Assembly (NCBI GenBank): GCA_009784615.1
Contig: WRBJ01000004.1
Span: 1 to 64,000 of the forward strand
Reading direction: 5' to 3'
Origin: Defluviitaleaceae bacterium
Lineage (GTDB): Bacteria; Bacillota; Clostridia; Lachnospirales; WRAX01
DNA length: 64,000 nt
The position numbers and the translations under genes were made by a program. Shown here piece by piece: positions 11,219-20,340 of the stretch (its first letter is position 1; every line of letters starts with the position of its first letter). The notes under the pieces are model-generated. The model did no database searches. It was not told the origin of the DNA and worked only from the letters and a program-made list of their open reading frames with translations.

Positions 11219-11677
11219 TTATTTTTTCTTAGACTTCTCTTTGGCTTTTTTTGGCTTTTCTTTTTTGGCTTGCTTTAGTTCGTATTGGGTTTTTGCGCCT
11301 TTTACGCTTACTATGTATATGCCGGCAAGCTCTACGTGGAAGGTTTTTTTAACATCTAGTGCACCAAAAACAGTTTTGTCGCACATTAGCGTGATAATTT
11401 GCGGACCTATTTTTGCTTTAACAAAATACATTTTTGTTAGCTTTGCTGTCTTTGGCAAATTGTCTGTGACCATTTTTGGCAATTGCACATTTGCGGCTTT
11501 ATCGTGTTTTTTGTCTATTACATAAATTTGTGCGGGTTGTTTATTTTTTGCCACCATATCTTGTTGTTGAGTATAGCGTTTTGATGCCCAGCGGTTTAAA
11601 AAATAAAGACCGACACCAATTGCCGCCAAAACCGCCAAAACAATTAACATTATATCTAACCAACCAAAACCTGTCAT
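11219..11677 (-). CDS. Single-pass membrane protein with lysine-rich tail
   Basis: About 152 residues: a membrane helix near the N-terminus (about residues 7-28), a cytoplasmic domain with alternating hydrophobic residues suggesting a small beta fold, and a C-terminal tail of K, E and A residues. The start at 11677 is chosen because GGGAG lies 9 bases upstream; the frame extends to 11704. The function is unknown. Confidence 0.55.
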   Translation of the reverse strand: MTGFGWLDIMLIVLAVLAAIGVGLYFLNRWASKRYTQQQDMVAKNKQPAQIYVIDKKHDKAANVQLPKMVTDNLPKTAKLTKMYFVKAKIGPQIITLMCDKTVFGALDVKKTFHVELAGIYIVSVKGAKTQYELKQAKKEKPKKAKEKSKKK

Positions 11678-11762
11678 TTTATAAATCGCTCCCATTCTTT
11701 TCAAAGTAATATTCCAGCATTATAACAGAATTGTTACAGTTTGTCAAAGGAAAATTAAAAAC

Positions 11763-11791
11763 TTTACAGAGAATTGGCTTTATGATATAAT
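11763..11791 (+). promoter_or_regulatory. Promoter of the ABC exporter operon
   Basis: TTTACA (11763-11768) and TATAAT (11786-11791) are spaced by 17 bases, 31 bases before the first exporter gene. Confidence 0.6.
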
Positions 11792-11822
11792 TAACGCTTG
11801 CGGCTGCAATAAATTAAAGGGG

Positions 11823-13619
11823 ATGGTAACAATTTTATTTAAACGATTAGGACAGATGACGAAGGGGCATTTGTGGCAGGGCGTTTTGGCTTGGTTGTGC
11901 CAAGCTGGCTCGGGATTTTTTAACCTTCTTTTTGTGCCTTTGATTCTGGCGATTATCTTTGACAATGTTTTGCAAAACGAACCCATCCAAAACCATACGA
12001 TGGTTATGTGGTTCGTAAATTTGTTTGGCGGGGTAGAAGGCTGGCAAGAAAATATTTGGTTGGCGGCGGCGGCGCATTTAACAACTGCATTTTTAATTGC
12101 TTGTTTTGTGTTTGGGCGACAAAGACTTATTTCGATGTTTAGTGAAAACACCGCAAAACGTATGAAAGACAGACTGTATGACCATATTCAAAAACTGCCT
12201 TACAACTATCACGTTCACGCACAAACAGGCGATTTGATTCAACGTTGTACATCTGATGTGGAAACAACACGTCGTTTTTTATCTCAACAAACTATTGAAA
12301 TTGCTAGAGCGATATTTTTTACTACAGCGGCTTTGATAATGATGATAAGCCTTAATAGAACGCTAACTTTTGTAACATTCGCATTTATGCCAGTTATTTT
12401 CCTTTTTTCGTATATCTTTTTCAAAAAGGTTAAACGTGTATTTAAAATGCAAGATGAAAAAGAGGGCGAGCTTACTACGGTTTTGCAGGAATCTATCACA
12501 GGTGTACGTGTTGTACGTGCTTTTGGACGAGCAAGGGTCGAGGTAGACAAGTTTGTAGAAAAAAACAACGAATTTAAGACATTGCAGTTTAGACAAATGA
12601 AGTTTTTGGCGTGGTTTTGGTCTGCGTCTGACCTTTTGTGCTTTGCGCAAATTGTTACAACATTTGTTGTTGGTATTTATCTTACCCACAGCGGCGATTT
12701 GACAATGGGCGGTCTTATTGCATTTAACACTGCTGCTTGGCAAATGGTTTGGCCTATACGTCAGTTAGGGCGTGTTATGAGTGGTTTTGCGACTATGCAG
12801 GTTGCTATAGACCGTATTTATGAAGTGCTTGACGAGCCAGCGGAAAAAGATACACCAGGTGCTATTGCTCACGATTTGCGTGGTGATATTGTTTTTGATA
12901 ATGTGCAGTTTGCGTATGGTGATAGCCGTCAGATTTTTAATGGCATTAGTTTTACTGTTAAAAAAGGCGAAACCATATCGGTTTTGGGTGCTACGGGCAG
13001 TGGTAAATCTACGCTAATGCTTTTGTTGCTACGTCTTTATGACTATAAAGGCGGGTCTATTACTGTTAACGGTAAAGAGTTGCGTACAATATCGAAAGAG
13101 CATTTGCGCAAGGCTGTAGGTATTGTTTTGCAAGAACCTTTCTTATACTCCCGTACTATTAAGAATAATTTGGAAATGGCGAAGGAAGATGTTAGTCAAG
13201 ACGAAATGTTTGACGCAACACGAACGGCTTCTGCACACGGGTTTATTAAGGAGTTTGAAGAAGGTTATGACACAATGGTTGGCGAGCGAGGCGTAACGCT
13301 GTCTGGCGGGCAAAAACAACGTGTGGCTATTGCTAGGACTTTAATCAAAAATAGTGAGATGTTGATTTTTGATGACAGCCTCTCTGCCGTGGATACAGAA
13401 ACAGACGCACAAATTCGTGATGCTTTGTCAAAACGCAACAAAGATGTTACGACATTTATTATATCACAACGCATTACAACACTAATGAATGCCGACCGTA
13501 TTTTTGTTATCGAAGAAGGCAAGTTGGCGGATGTTGGCACGCATAGCGAGCTTATTGAACGTGATGGGCTTTATAAGCGGATTTGGGATATACAGTCTAT
13601 GTTGGAAGCGGAGATGTAG
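11823..13619 (+). CDS. ABC exporter half-transporter, degenerate catalytic site
   Basis: This 598-residue half-transporter has six membrane helices (about residues 15-320) fused to an ATPase domain: Walker A GATGSGKST, signature LSGGQ, Walker B MLIFDD. The catalytic glutamate after Walker B is aspartate (FDDSLSAVD), the hallmark of the degenerate site in heterodimeric exporters of the TM287/288, BmrCD and LmrCD type. Its partner is the gene at 13813. AGGGG directly abuts the ATG at 11823, so the true start could be the ATG at 11856. The likely role is drug or lipid export; the substrate is unknown. Confidence 0.88.
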   Translation: MVTILFKRLGQMTKGHLWQGVLAWLCQAGSGFFNLLFVPLILAIIFDNVLQNEPIQNHTMVMWFVNLFGGVEGWQENIWLAAAAHLTTAFLIACFVFGRQRLISMFSENTAKRMKDRLYDHIQKLPYNYHVHAQTGDLIQRCTSDVETTRRFLSQQTIEIARAIFFTTAALIMMISLNRTLTFVTFAFMPVIFLFSYIFFKKVKRVFKMQDEKEGELTTVLQESITGVRVVRAFGRARVEVDKFVEKNNEFKTLQFRQMKFLAWFWSASDLLCFAQIVTTFVVGIYLTHSGDLTMGGLIAFNTAAWQMVWPIRQLGRVMSGFATMQVAIDRIYEVLDEPAEKDTPGAIAHDLRGDIVFDNVQFAYGDSRQIFNGISFTVKKGETISVLGATGSGKSTLMLLLLRLYDYKGGSITVNGKELRTISKEHLRKAVGIVLQEPFLYSRTIKNNLEMAKEDVSQDEMFDATRTASAHGFIKEFEEGYDTMVGERGVTLSGGQKQRVAIARTLIKNSEMLIFDDSLSAVDTETDAQIRDALSKRNKDVTTFIISQRITTLMNADRIFVIEEGKLADVGTHSELIERDGLYKRIWDIQSMLEAEM

Positions 13620-13641
13620 CTGATTATGGTCAACATTTCAT

Positions 13642-13673
13642 TAGTCAAATGCACAAAGTTGTGCATTTGACTA
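13642..13673. repeat. 32-base perfect palindrome
   Basis: TAGTCAAATGCACAA and its exact complement are separated by two bases. It follows the first exporter gene and abuts an acetyltransferase remnant. There is no T-run on either side, so it is a poor terminator. It may be the footprint of a small palindromic element. Confidence 0.6.
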
Positions 13674-13674
13674 G

Positions 13675-13812
13675 CTTGGCATAGAAAATATTTTTGCTGA
13701 TACCGTTTTGCGAAATGCACGAAGTCAATACGTTCTAGAGAAAATTGGCTTTGTATGAACTCATAACGATGCCAATTTTAAGCATTATGTTTTTCCAAAA
13801 GGAGGGAATTAA
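13675..13812 (+). pseudogene. Remnant of a GNAT-family acetyltransferase (C-terminal end)
   Basis: Reading from 13675 gives LGIENIFADTVLRNARSQ, then YVLEKIGF, V, an in-frame TGA (13756-13758), and THNDANFKHYVFPK to a TAA at 13810. This matches the C-terminal end of GNAT acetyltransferases, including the RSxxVLEKxGF acetyl-CoA-site helix. The N-terminal two-thirds are absent. It lies between the two exporter genes, so the pair was probably once closer together or once carried an acetyltransferase. Confidence 0.7.
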
Positions 13813-15672
13813 TTGAATCATTTTGAAGAGCAAGAATATAATAAGGGGTTTGATGCAAAGGTTTGGAAGAAGCTCTTGCAGTTTTGTATGCGTTATAAGG
13901 GTATATTTTTTGTATTGTTTTTGTCTGCGGCATTGTTGGCGGTGGCTGGTGCTGTTTATCCTATGATGGTGCGCTATGCTATTGATAATTTTGTTGATTT
14001 GCAGTTTGTGGAAGCTACAGGCGAATATGTTCGCAATTTGGACGGCTTGCCAAGGTTTATTGCATTTTTAGGCGGATTAATGGCTTTTCAGGCTGTATGT
14101 GTTTTTGTGTTTATTTATACAGCGGGCAAAATTGAAAACTATGTAGCAGCGGATGTGCGTGAGGCGACTTTTCATCACATACAAAACCTATCGTTTACTT
14201 ATTTTGACAATACCCCAACGGGCTGGATAATGGCACGTTTAACGTCCGACACACACGGCATTGGCAATATTTTGTCTTGGGGCTTTTTGGATGTTGTGCA
14301 TAGCATTTTTATGCTTATATTTTATATTGTATTTATGTTTATTATCGACTGGCGTTTGGCTTTGGTAATGCTTGCTATTATGCCGATTTTAGCCATAATA
14401 TCCATATATTTTCAGCGAATATTGCTAAAAGCACATCGCGAAAGCCGCAAGAAAAATTCAAAAATTACAGCAAGTTATAACGAAGGCATTACGGGTGCAA
14501 AAACTACAAAGACGCTTTTGCGGGAATACCGCAATTATGAGGATTTTATGGGCTTAACGGGTGCTATGCGCAAGGCTTCTGTGCGTGCGGCTACTATTTC
14601 TGGGTTATATTTTCCTATAGTTTTGTCATTTGCTGGTATTGCGGTTGCAATTATTTTAGGGCAGGGCGGTACTTGGGTAATAGCTGGCGGTACATTTACC
14701 TTTGGAACATTGACGGCTTTTATGCTTTATGCAGGGTCTATGAGCGAACCGATAAGCCAGATTGCAAGGGTAATGAGCGAAATGCAGGGTGCGCAAGCGT
14801 CGGCAGAGCGTACAATTTCTTTACTTGAAAGCACGCCTGATATTGTGGATAGACCTGATGTTATCGAAAAATACGGTGATTTTGAAAACCCAAAACCCGA
14901 AAATTGGGAAGAAATTGAAGGTCGTATTACTTTTGATGATGTAACATTTAGATATAAGACTGGCGAGCAGGTTTTGTCACATTTTAGTTTAGATGTTAAG
15001 CCCGGCGAAAAAATTGCATTGGTTGGTGAAACGGGTAGCGGTAAGTCAACAATAATTAATCTTTTATGTCGTTTTTACGAACCTGTAGAAGGTTGTGTGC
15101 TTATTGACGGAGTGGATTACCGTGAACGCTCGCAGATATGGTTACAGTCTAATTTGGGCTATGTTTTGCAGGCTCCGCATTTATTTTCGGGCAGTATTCG
15201 TGAAAATATCCGCTATGGAAACCTTGAAGCCACCGAGGATGAAATTATCGAAGCGGCAAAAACTGTGGACGCTTATGACTTCATTACCAAAATGGACAAA
15301 GGATTTGACAGCGATGTTGGGGAAGGTGGCAACCGCCTTTCTACAGGGGAAAAGCAGCTTATTTCTTTTGCTCGTGCTATAATTAAAAATCCTGCGATTT
15401 TTGTGCTTGACGAGGCTACGTCGTCTATTGATACGCAAACTGAAGCGAAAATTCAAGCGGCTATTTTTAAGATTTTGGAAGGACGTACATCTTTTATTGT
15501 GGCGCATAGGCTGTCCACAATACGCCATTGCGACCGCATTTTGGTTATTGATAACGGCAGAATTTTAGAGCAGGGGACGCATAGAGAGCTACTTGCGCAA
15601 AAAGGGCATTATCATAGTCTTTACACCAATCAGTTTAAAAAAGAGGAACTGGAAAAGCAGTTGCGTAATTAA
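13813..15672 (+). CDS. ABC exporter half-transporter, partner subunit
   Basis: This 619-residue half-transporter has six membrane helices followed by an ATPase domain: Walker A GETGSGKST, Walker B FVLDEATSSID with the catalytic glutamate intact. The signature is LSTGE rather than LSGGQ. Paired with the upstream gene it gives one canonical and one degenerate ATP site. The start is a TTG at 13813 preceded by AAAGGAGGG. An insertion of about 30 residues lies between the first two helices, as is common in the second subunit of such pairs. Confidence 0.9.
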   Translation: MNHFEEQEYNKGFDAKVWKKLLQFCMRYKGIFFVLFLSAALLAVAGAVYPMMVRYAIDNFVDLQFVEATGEYVRNLDGLPRFIAFLGGLMAFQAVCVFVFIYTAGKIENYVAADVREATFHHIQNLSFTYFDNTPTGWIMARLTSDTHGIGNILSWGFLDVVHSIFMLIFYIVFMFIIDWRLALVMLAIMPILAIISIYFQRILLKAHRESRKKNSKITASYNEGITGAKTTKTLLREYRNYEDFMGLTGAMRKASVRAATISGLYFPIVLSFAGIAVAIILGQGGTWVIAGGTFTFGTLTAFMLYAGSMSEPISQIARVMSEMQGAQASAERTISLLESTPDIVDRPDVIEKYGDFENPKPENWEEIEGRITFDDVTFRYKTGEQVLSHFSLDVKPGEKIALVGETGSGKSTIINLLCRFYEPVEGCVLIDGVDYRERSQIWLQSNLGYVLQAPHLFSGSIRENIRYGNLEATEDEIIEAAKTVDAYDFITKMDKGFDSDVGEGGNRLSTGEKQLISFARAIIKNPAIFVLDEATSSIDTQTEAKIQAAIFKILEGRTSFIVAHRLSTIRHCDRILVIDNGRILEQGTHRELLAQKGHYHSLYTNQFKKEELEKQLRN

Positions 15673-15722
15673 TGCTTGTTATTTTTTACAGTATTGTTAT
15701 ATTATATAAAAAAAGTGTTATT

Positions 15723-15752
15723 AATAGGGTGGCAGATTGTTGCCCTATTTTT
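15723..15752 (+). terminator. Terminator of the ABC exporter operon
   Basis: AATAGGG and CCCTATT pair across a 13-base loop, with TTTTT following. Confidence 0.6.
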
Positions 15753-15765
15753 ATTGATTTTTGTG

Positions 15766-15794
15766 TTGCCAAGATGTAAATATTGTGTTATAAT
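15766..15794 (+). promoter_or_regulatory. Promoter of the first oligoendopeptidase gene
   Basis: TTGCCA (15766-15771) and TATAAT (15789-15794) are 17 bases apart. The leader contains TAGGGGG (15821-15827) as ribosome-binding site, which complements the loop of the small RNA copies. Confidence 0.65.
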
Positions 15795-15835
15795 TGATAT
15801 GTTACCAAAATCTTACTTCCTAGGGGGAGAATATT

Positions 15836-17596
15836 ATGCAAATGTATTGGAATTTGGACGATTTGTACACGTCTTTTGAATCGCCAGAGTTTTTAGCGGA
15901 TTTTGAGGCGGTAAAGCCTACTATTGCCGAATTTACGGCTTGGGCGCAAGAGAATTTTGCCAGCACAGATAATGCGGGCGAAAAGTTAACCGAGTACATC
16001 AACAAGCTAAACGGCAACAAAACTTTTATGAAGATGATTGTTTTTTGTATGCTTCATATTTCGGCAGATGATGACAACCAAGCCGCAAAGCGTTATATGG
16101 GGCAATTGCAAATGGGGCTTGCCGCTATGGCTACACCTCGTGTATTGTTTCAGTCATATGTGGGCAAACTGGACAATTTGCAAGAGCTAATTGACAAATA
16201 CCCCGTTTTAAAAGAGCACGAGTTTATTTTAAATGAAATTAAATCTAAAAACCAATATTTGCTTAGCGAAAAAGAGGAAGTTGTTTTTGCTAAAATGCGC
16301 ACCACGGGCTCTACCGCTTGGAATGATATGAAAGAGGCATTATGTGCCACATTAATGATACCTGTTGTGGTTGAAGGTGAAGAAAAAGTTTTACCGCTTA
16401 CTGCCATCCGAAATATGGCATATGAAGCTAATGCCGAAACCCGCAAAGCCGCATACGAAGCCGAGATTAAGGGCTATGAACAAATTGAAAAAGCTGTTGC
16501 AGGCGCATTAAACGCTATTAAGGGCGAAGTTATTACAAATGCAGATATGCGTGGTTATGACAGCGTTTTGCAGATGACTTTGGTTGAAGCTAGAATGGAA
16601 AAAGAAACCCTTGACGCTATGATTGGCGCAATGGAGGACTTTTTGCCGACCTTACGCCGTTATTTCAAGAAAAAAGCTGAAATTTTGGGACATAAGGATG
16701 CTTTGCCTTGGTATGATTTGTTTGCGCCTGTAGGTAAAGTGGAAATGAAATTTAGCTACGAAGAAGCCTGCGACTTTGTTTTGGAAAACTTCTATAAATT
16801 TAGCCAAAAATTAGGAGATTTTACAAAATACGGTTTGGAAAATGGTTGGGTTGATGCGCCTGTGCGTAAAGGCAAGCGTGGCGGTGCTTTTTGTGTAAAT
16901 ATTCACGCAATAGGGCAAAGTCGTGTTCTTCTTAACTTTGATGGCTCTTTTAGTGATGTCACTACTTTTGCACACGAATTTGGACACGCCTATCACGGAG
17001 ATTGCTTAAAAGAAAAATCAAATCTAAACAGCAATTATACTATGCCTATTGCCGAAACCGCTTCAAACTTCTGCGAAACAATAATATTTAACGCCGCCGT
17101 TGCTAATGCTAGTGATGATGAGAAATTTGTATTGCTAGAAGGCGCAATTTCTGATGCTTTGCAGGTGGTTGTTGATATTTATTCACGTTATTTATTTGAA
17201 ACAAAATTGATTGAAAAGCGCAAGCAAGGACCATTGTCTGTCGAAGAAATTAAAGAATTGATGTTACAAGCACAAAAAGATGCTTATGGTGATGGGCTTG
17301 ACCACAAATGTTTGCACCCTTATATGTGGATTAACAAACCGCATTATTACTTTGCAGAGCGTAATTTCTATAATTTCCCATATGCTTACGGTATGATGTT
17401 TAGCCAAGGCTTGTATGCACAGTATCTTATCGAAGGCGATAGCTTTATTGAAAAATATGATAATTTGCTTGCGGCTACAGGTTCTGCTTCGCTTGAAGAA
17501 GTGGGAGATTTGGCAGGAATTGATGTACGCAAAAAAGATTTTTGGGTTAATTCGTTGAAGTTGGTTGAAGAAAAAGTAAACGAGTTTTGCAAATAA
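15836..17596 (+). CDS. M3-family oligoendopeptidase
   Basis: This is a cytoplasmic zinc metallopeptidase that cleaves short peptides, 586 residues. The zinc motif HEFGH is at about residues 380-384 and the glutamate ligand lies in the following helix (IAETASNFCE). It belongs to the PepF/M3 group but is distinct from the neighbouring gene at 17705. It has its own promoter and a strong AGGGGGAG site. The two adjacent M3 peptidases probably differ in peptide-length or sequence preference; that is inference. Confidence 0.92.
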   Translation: MQMYWNLDDLYTSFESPEFLADFEAVKPTIAEFTAWAQENFASTDNAGEKLTEYINKLNGNKTFMKMIVFCMLHISADDDNQAAKRYMGQLQMGLAAMATPRVLFQSYVGKLDNLQELIDKYPVLKEHEFILNEIKSKNQYLLSEKEEVVFAKMRTTGSTAWNDMKEALCATLMIPVVVEGEEKVLPLTAIRNMAYEANAETRKAAYEAEIKGYEQIEKAVAGALNAIKGEVITNADMRGYDSVLQMTLVEARMEKETLDAMIGAMEDFLPTLRRYFKKKAEILGHKDALPWYDLFAPVGKVEMKFSYEEACDFVLENFYKFSQKLGDFTKYGLENGWVDAPVRKGKRGGAFCVNIHAIGQSRVLLNFDGSFSDVTTFAHEFGHAYHGDCLKEKSNLNSNYTMPIAETASNFCETIIFNAAVANASDDEKFVLLEGAISDALQVVVDIYSRYLFETKLIEKRKQGPLSVEEIKELMLQAQKDAYGDGLDHKCLHPYMWINKPHYYFAERNFYNFPYAYGMMFSQGLYAQYLIEGDSFIEKYDNLLAATGSASLEEVGDLAGIDVRKKDFWVNSLKLVEEKVNEFCK

Positions 17597-17617
17597 TACA
17601 ATATCTTACTGAAAATG

Positions 17618-17648
17618 CCGCTGTGGATGATATAATCATTCACAGCGG
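17618..17648 (+). terminator. Hairpin between the two M3 peptidase genes
   Basis: CCGCTGTG and CACAGCGG pair, with ATGAT/ATCAT inside. There is little T after it, so termination would be weak. The loop also contains TATAAT, a possible -10 for the next gene. Confidence 0.4.
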
Positions 17649-17704
17649 AGATTTCCTATGCTTTGTATCTGAAGAATCAAACATAAATTTTGGGAGGAAA
17701 ATAA

Positions 17705-19516
17705 ATGTCCGAATTAAAAACAAGAGAACAAATTGCGCCAGAGTTTAAATGGAATATCGCAAGCATTTTTGAAACAGATGAAGCGTGGGAAGCGCAAGCA
17801 GAAGCTATACCCGCAATGCTTGGCGATTTTAAAAAGTATGAAGGAAAGGTAACCGAAAGCGGCGAAACGCTTTTAGCTTGCCTTGAAGCCGCTGGTGTCA
17901 TAGAAAAGGCAACGTATCACGTGTTTTTGTACGCTGGGTTAAAAGGTGATGAGGACACGGCTAATCCAAAATACCAAGGTATGCGTGACAAATCAAGAGG
18001 CTTAGCAACACAAATGTCTGCCGCAACCAGCTTTCTGCAACCAGAAATTGTCGCCGCAGGTGAAGAAAAAGTAGCAAAATGCGTTGCATCAATAGCGGGG
18101 CTAGAGCTATATAAACATTACTTTGCCGATATTTTCCGTGAACAAAAGCATATTCTAACACCCGACAAAGAAGAAATTATGGCGAAAGCAGGCGAGGTCG
18201 GCAATGCTTCACATATGATTTATAATATGATTACACAAACAGATATGGTGTTTGGCAAGGTTACAGATAGCAACGGCAAAGAATATGAGGTTACCAACGG
18301 AAGCTATGGCAGTCTAATGCAAAGCACAGACCGCATATTGCGCAAAAATGTACAAGAACTATATTACGACACACATATTAAACAAAAAAACACAATTGCA
18401 GAAGCCTATAATTACGCTGTAAAAAATGATAATTTTGTGGCTGGCGTTCGTAATTACGATTCTGCACTTGCTCACGCATTGTCAAACTACAATATCCCAA
18501 AAGATATTTATACCAACCTAATTAAAACAATTGGTGACAATATCCATCTTTTCCACCGCTATTTAGAGCTTCGCAAGCGCTGTCTTGGTGTTGATACGCT
18601 AGAATTTCACGACATTTACGCACCAATGGTTAAAGATGCTGATGTAAAAATGAATTGGGAAGAAGCCAAACAAGCCGTTTATGAAGGCGTTGCCGCATTG
18701 GGTAAAGAATATCAAGAGCTTATTAAAAAATGCTACAGCGAAAATTGGATAGACGTGTACGAAAACAAAGGCAAAGCAACGGGCGCATACAATTGGGGCT
18801 CTTATGGTATGAAGCACCCATTTGTGCTAATGAATTATGACGATACAATTGGTGATATGTTTACTCTTGCTCACGAGCTTGGCCACGCTATGCATAGTCA
18901 TTATACACATAGCAACCAACCACAGGTTTACGGGCATTACACCATATTTTTAGCAGAAATTGCATCCACTGTAAACGAGGCTTTGGTTATGGAGCATATG
19001 CTTGCAAACACTGACCCTGTGGCAGAAAAAACTAAATATTGTTATCTGCTTAACGAGTTTTTAGAAGGTTTTAAAGGAACCATCTTCCGACAAACAATGT
19101 TTGCAGAATTTGAAATGCTAACACACGAAATGGCGGAGCGTGGCGAACCATTAAATAGTCAGTCGTTAAACAATCTATACAAATCTTTGCTTGAAAAATA
19201 TTTTGGTGATAAAATTGTTATTGATGACCGCATTGTTTACGAATGGAGCCGTATACCGCATTTTTATCGTGCTTTCTATGTATACCAATATTCAACAGGT
19301 TATGCTTCTGCTATGGCTTTTTCTAAGGCGATACGTGAAGAAGGTGCGCCTGCTGTGGAGAAATATTTAGGCTTGTTAAAAAGCGGTTCGAGCGATTATT
19401 CAATAGAGCTTCTTAAAAAAGCGGGGCTTGATATGACAACACCTGCGCCAATACAGGCGGCAATGGATGTTTTTAAAGATATTCTTGACCGTTTTGAGAG
19501 GGCTTTAGAAAATTAA
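17705..19516 (+). CDS. pepF: Oligoendopeptidase F
   Basis: M3B zinc peptidase of 603 residues, the usual PepF length. HELGH lies at about residues 389-393 and the third ligand in FLAEIASTVNEAL. The N-terminal LKTREQIAPEFKWNIASIFE and C-terminal YQYSTGYASAMAFS segments are typical of PepF. It is involved in peptide turnover in the cytoplasm. A GGGAGG site precedes the ATG. Confidence 0.94.
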   Translation: MSELKTREQIAPEFKWNIASIFETDEAWEAQAEAIPAMLGDFKKYEGKVTESGETLLACLEAAGVIEKATYHVFLYAGLKGDEDTANPKYQGMRDKSRGLATQMSAATSFLQPEIVAAGEEKVAKCVASIAGLELYKHYFADIFREQKHILTPDKEEIMAKAGEVGNASHMIYNMITQTDMVFGKVTDSNGKEYEVTNGSYGSLMQSTDRILRKNVQELYYDTHIKQKNTIAEAYNYAVKNDNFVAGVRNYDSALAHALSNYNIPKDIYTNLIKTIGDNIHLFHRYLELRKRCLGVDTLEFHDIYAPMVKDADVKMNWEEAKQAVYEGVAALGKEYQELIKKCYSENWIDVYENKGKATGAYNWGSYGMKHPFVLMNYDDTIGDMFTLAHELGHAMHSHYTHSNQPQVYGHYTIFLAEIASTVNEALVMEHMLANTDPVAEKTKYCYLLNEFLEGFKGTIFRQTMFAEFEMLTHEMAERGEPLNSQSLNNLYKSLLEKYFGDKIVIDDRIVYEWSRIPHFYRAFYVYQYSTGYASAMAFSKAIREEGAPAVEKYLGLLKSGSSDYSIELLKKAGLDMTTPAPIQAAMDVFKDILDRFERALEN

Positions 19517-19520
19517 CAAC

Positions 19521-19555
19521 ATTAAAAAAGGTGGTAACCTACCGCCTTTTTTAAT
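19521..19555 (+). terminator. Terminator after pepF
   Basis: AAAAAAGGTGGT and ACCGCCTTTTTT form a stem with one G-T pair around a five-base loop, ending in a T-run. Confidence 0.8.
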
Positions 19556-19565
19556 GCGAAAAAAC

Positions 19566-19594
19566 TTGCAAAACCCTGTTTGTTTTGGTAGAAT
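19566..19594 (+). promoter_or_regulatory. Promoter of ispD
   Basis: TTGCAA (19566-19571) and TAGAAT (19589-19594) are 17 bases apart. Confidence 0.5.
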
Positions 19595-19629
19595 GAAGCT
19601 ATACTAATTTTTGTGAGGTAGATTGTGAT

Positions 19630-20340
19630 ATGTATAGATATTTAACGGTTACAGCAATTGTGGTTGCGGCGGGTAATGGCTCACGTTTTGGCGAAGGCTT
19701 GCCTAAACAGTTTTTGATGTTGGGCAATATGCCTGTTTTGGGGCATAGTTTGATGGCGTTTGACAAAAATACTTATATAGACAGGATTGTTATTGTGGTT
19801 TCGCAAGAGCATTTGATGATGTGTGAAGATATGGTAGAACAATTGCGGCTTGTTAAACCTTGCGATGTGGTTGTTGGTGGCGCAAACCGTCAAGAATCTG
19901 TACGCAATGGGCTTTTACAACTTGACGAAAAATGTATGGATGGCATTGTGCTAGTGCACGATGGCGCAAGACCTTTTGTGGAAGGCGAGGATGTTTACGC
20001 ATTGCTTTCTGCGGCATATGACTATCAGGCGGCAACGCTTGGTTTGCCTGTTACGGATACAATAAAAGTAGCTGATTTTGAAATGAGCATTGAAAAAACC
20101 TTGCAACGTGATAATCTTTTTACAGTACAAACGCCGCAGGCTTTTAAGGCGGATGTACTGATAAAAGCGCACAAACAAGCAAAGGAAGCAGGACGCACAA
20201 AATCTTGTTATGACGATTGCCAATTGGTAGAAAAAACTGGCATTGCACCAAAAATTGTAACAGGAAGCCCAAATAATATAAAAATAACACACGCAGTTGA
20301 TATTCATATAGCAAGAAGTATTTTAGAGGGGGAAAAATAG
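19630..20340 (+). CDS. ispD: 2-C-methyl-D-erythritol 4-phosphate cytidylyltransferase
   Basis: Third step of the MEP isoprenoid pathway: CTP plus methylerythritol phosphate gives CDP-ME. 236 residues with the nucleotide-binding AAGNGSRFGEGLPKQF (glycine-rich loop and Lys), VHDGARPF, and TPQAFK near the C-terminus. It stops immediately before the next ATG at 20341, so the two are co-transcribed. Confidence 0.94.
   Translation: MYRYLTVTAIVVAAGNGSRFGEGLPKQFLMLGNMPVLGHSLMAFDKNTYIDRIVIVVSQEHLMMCEDMVEQLRLVKPCDVVVGGANRQESVRNGLLQLDEKCMDGIVLVHDGARPFVEGEDVYALLSAAYDYQAATLGLPVTDTIKVADFEMSIEKTLQRDNLFTVQTPQAFKADVLIKAHKQAKEAGRTKSCYDDCQLVEKTGIAPKIVTGSPNNIKITHAVDIHIARSILEGEK

Noticed and set aside
15676-15879. 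Open reading frame of 67 codons between the exporter and the M3 peptidase gene.
   Set aside because: It crosses a terminator and a promoter and has no ribosome-binding site.
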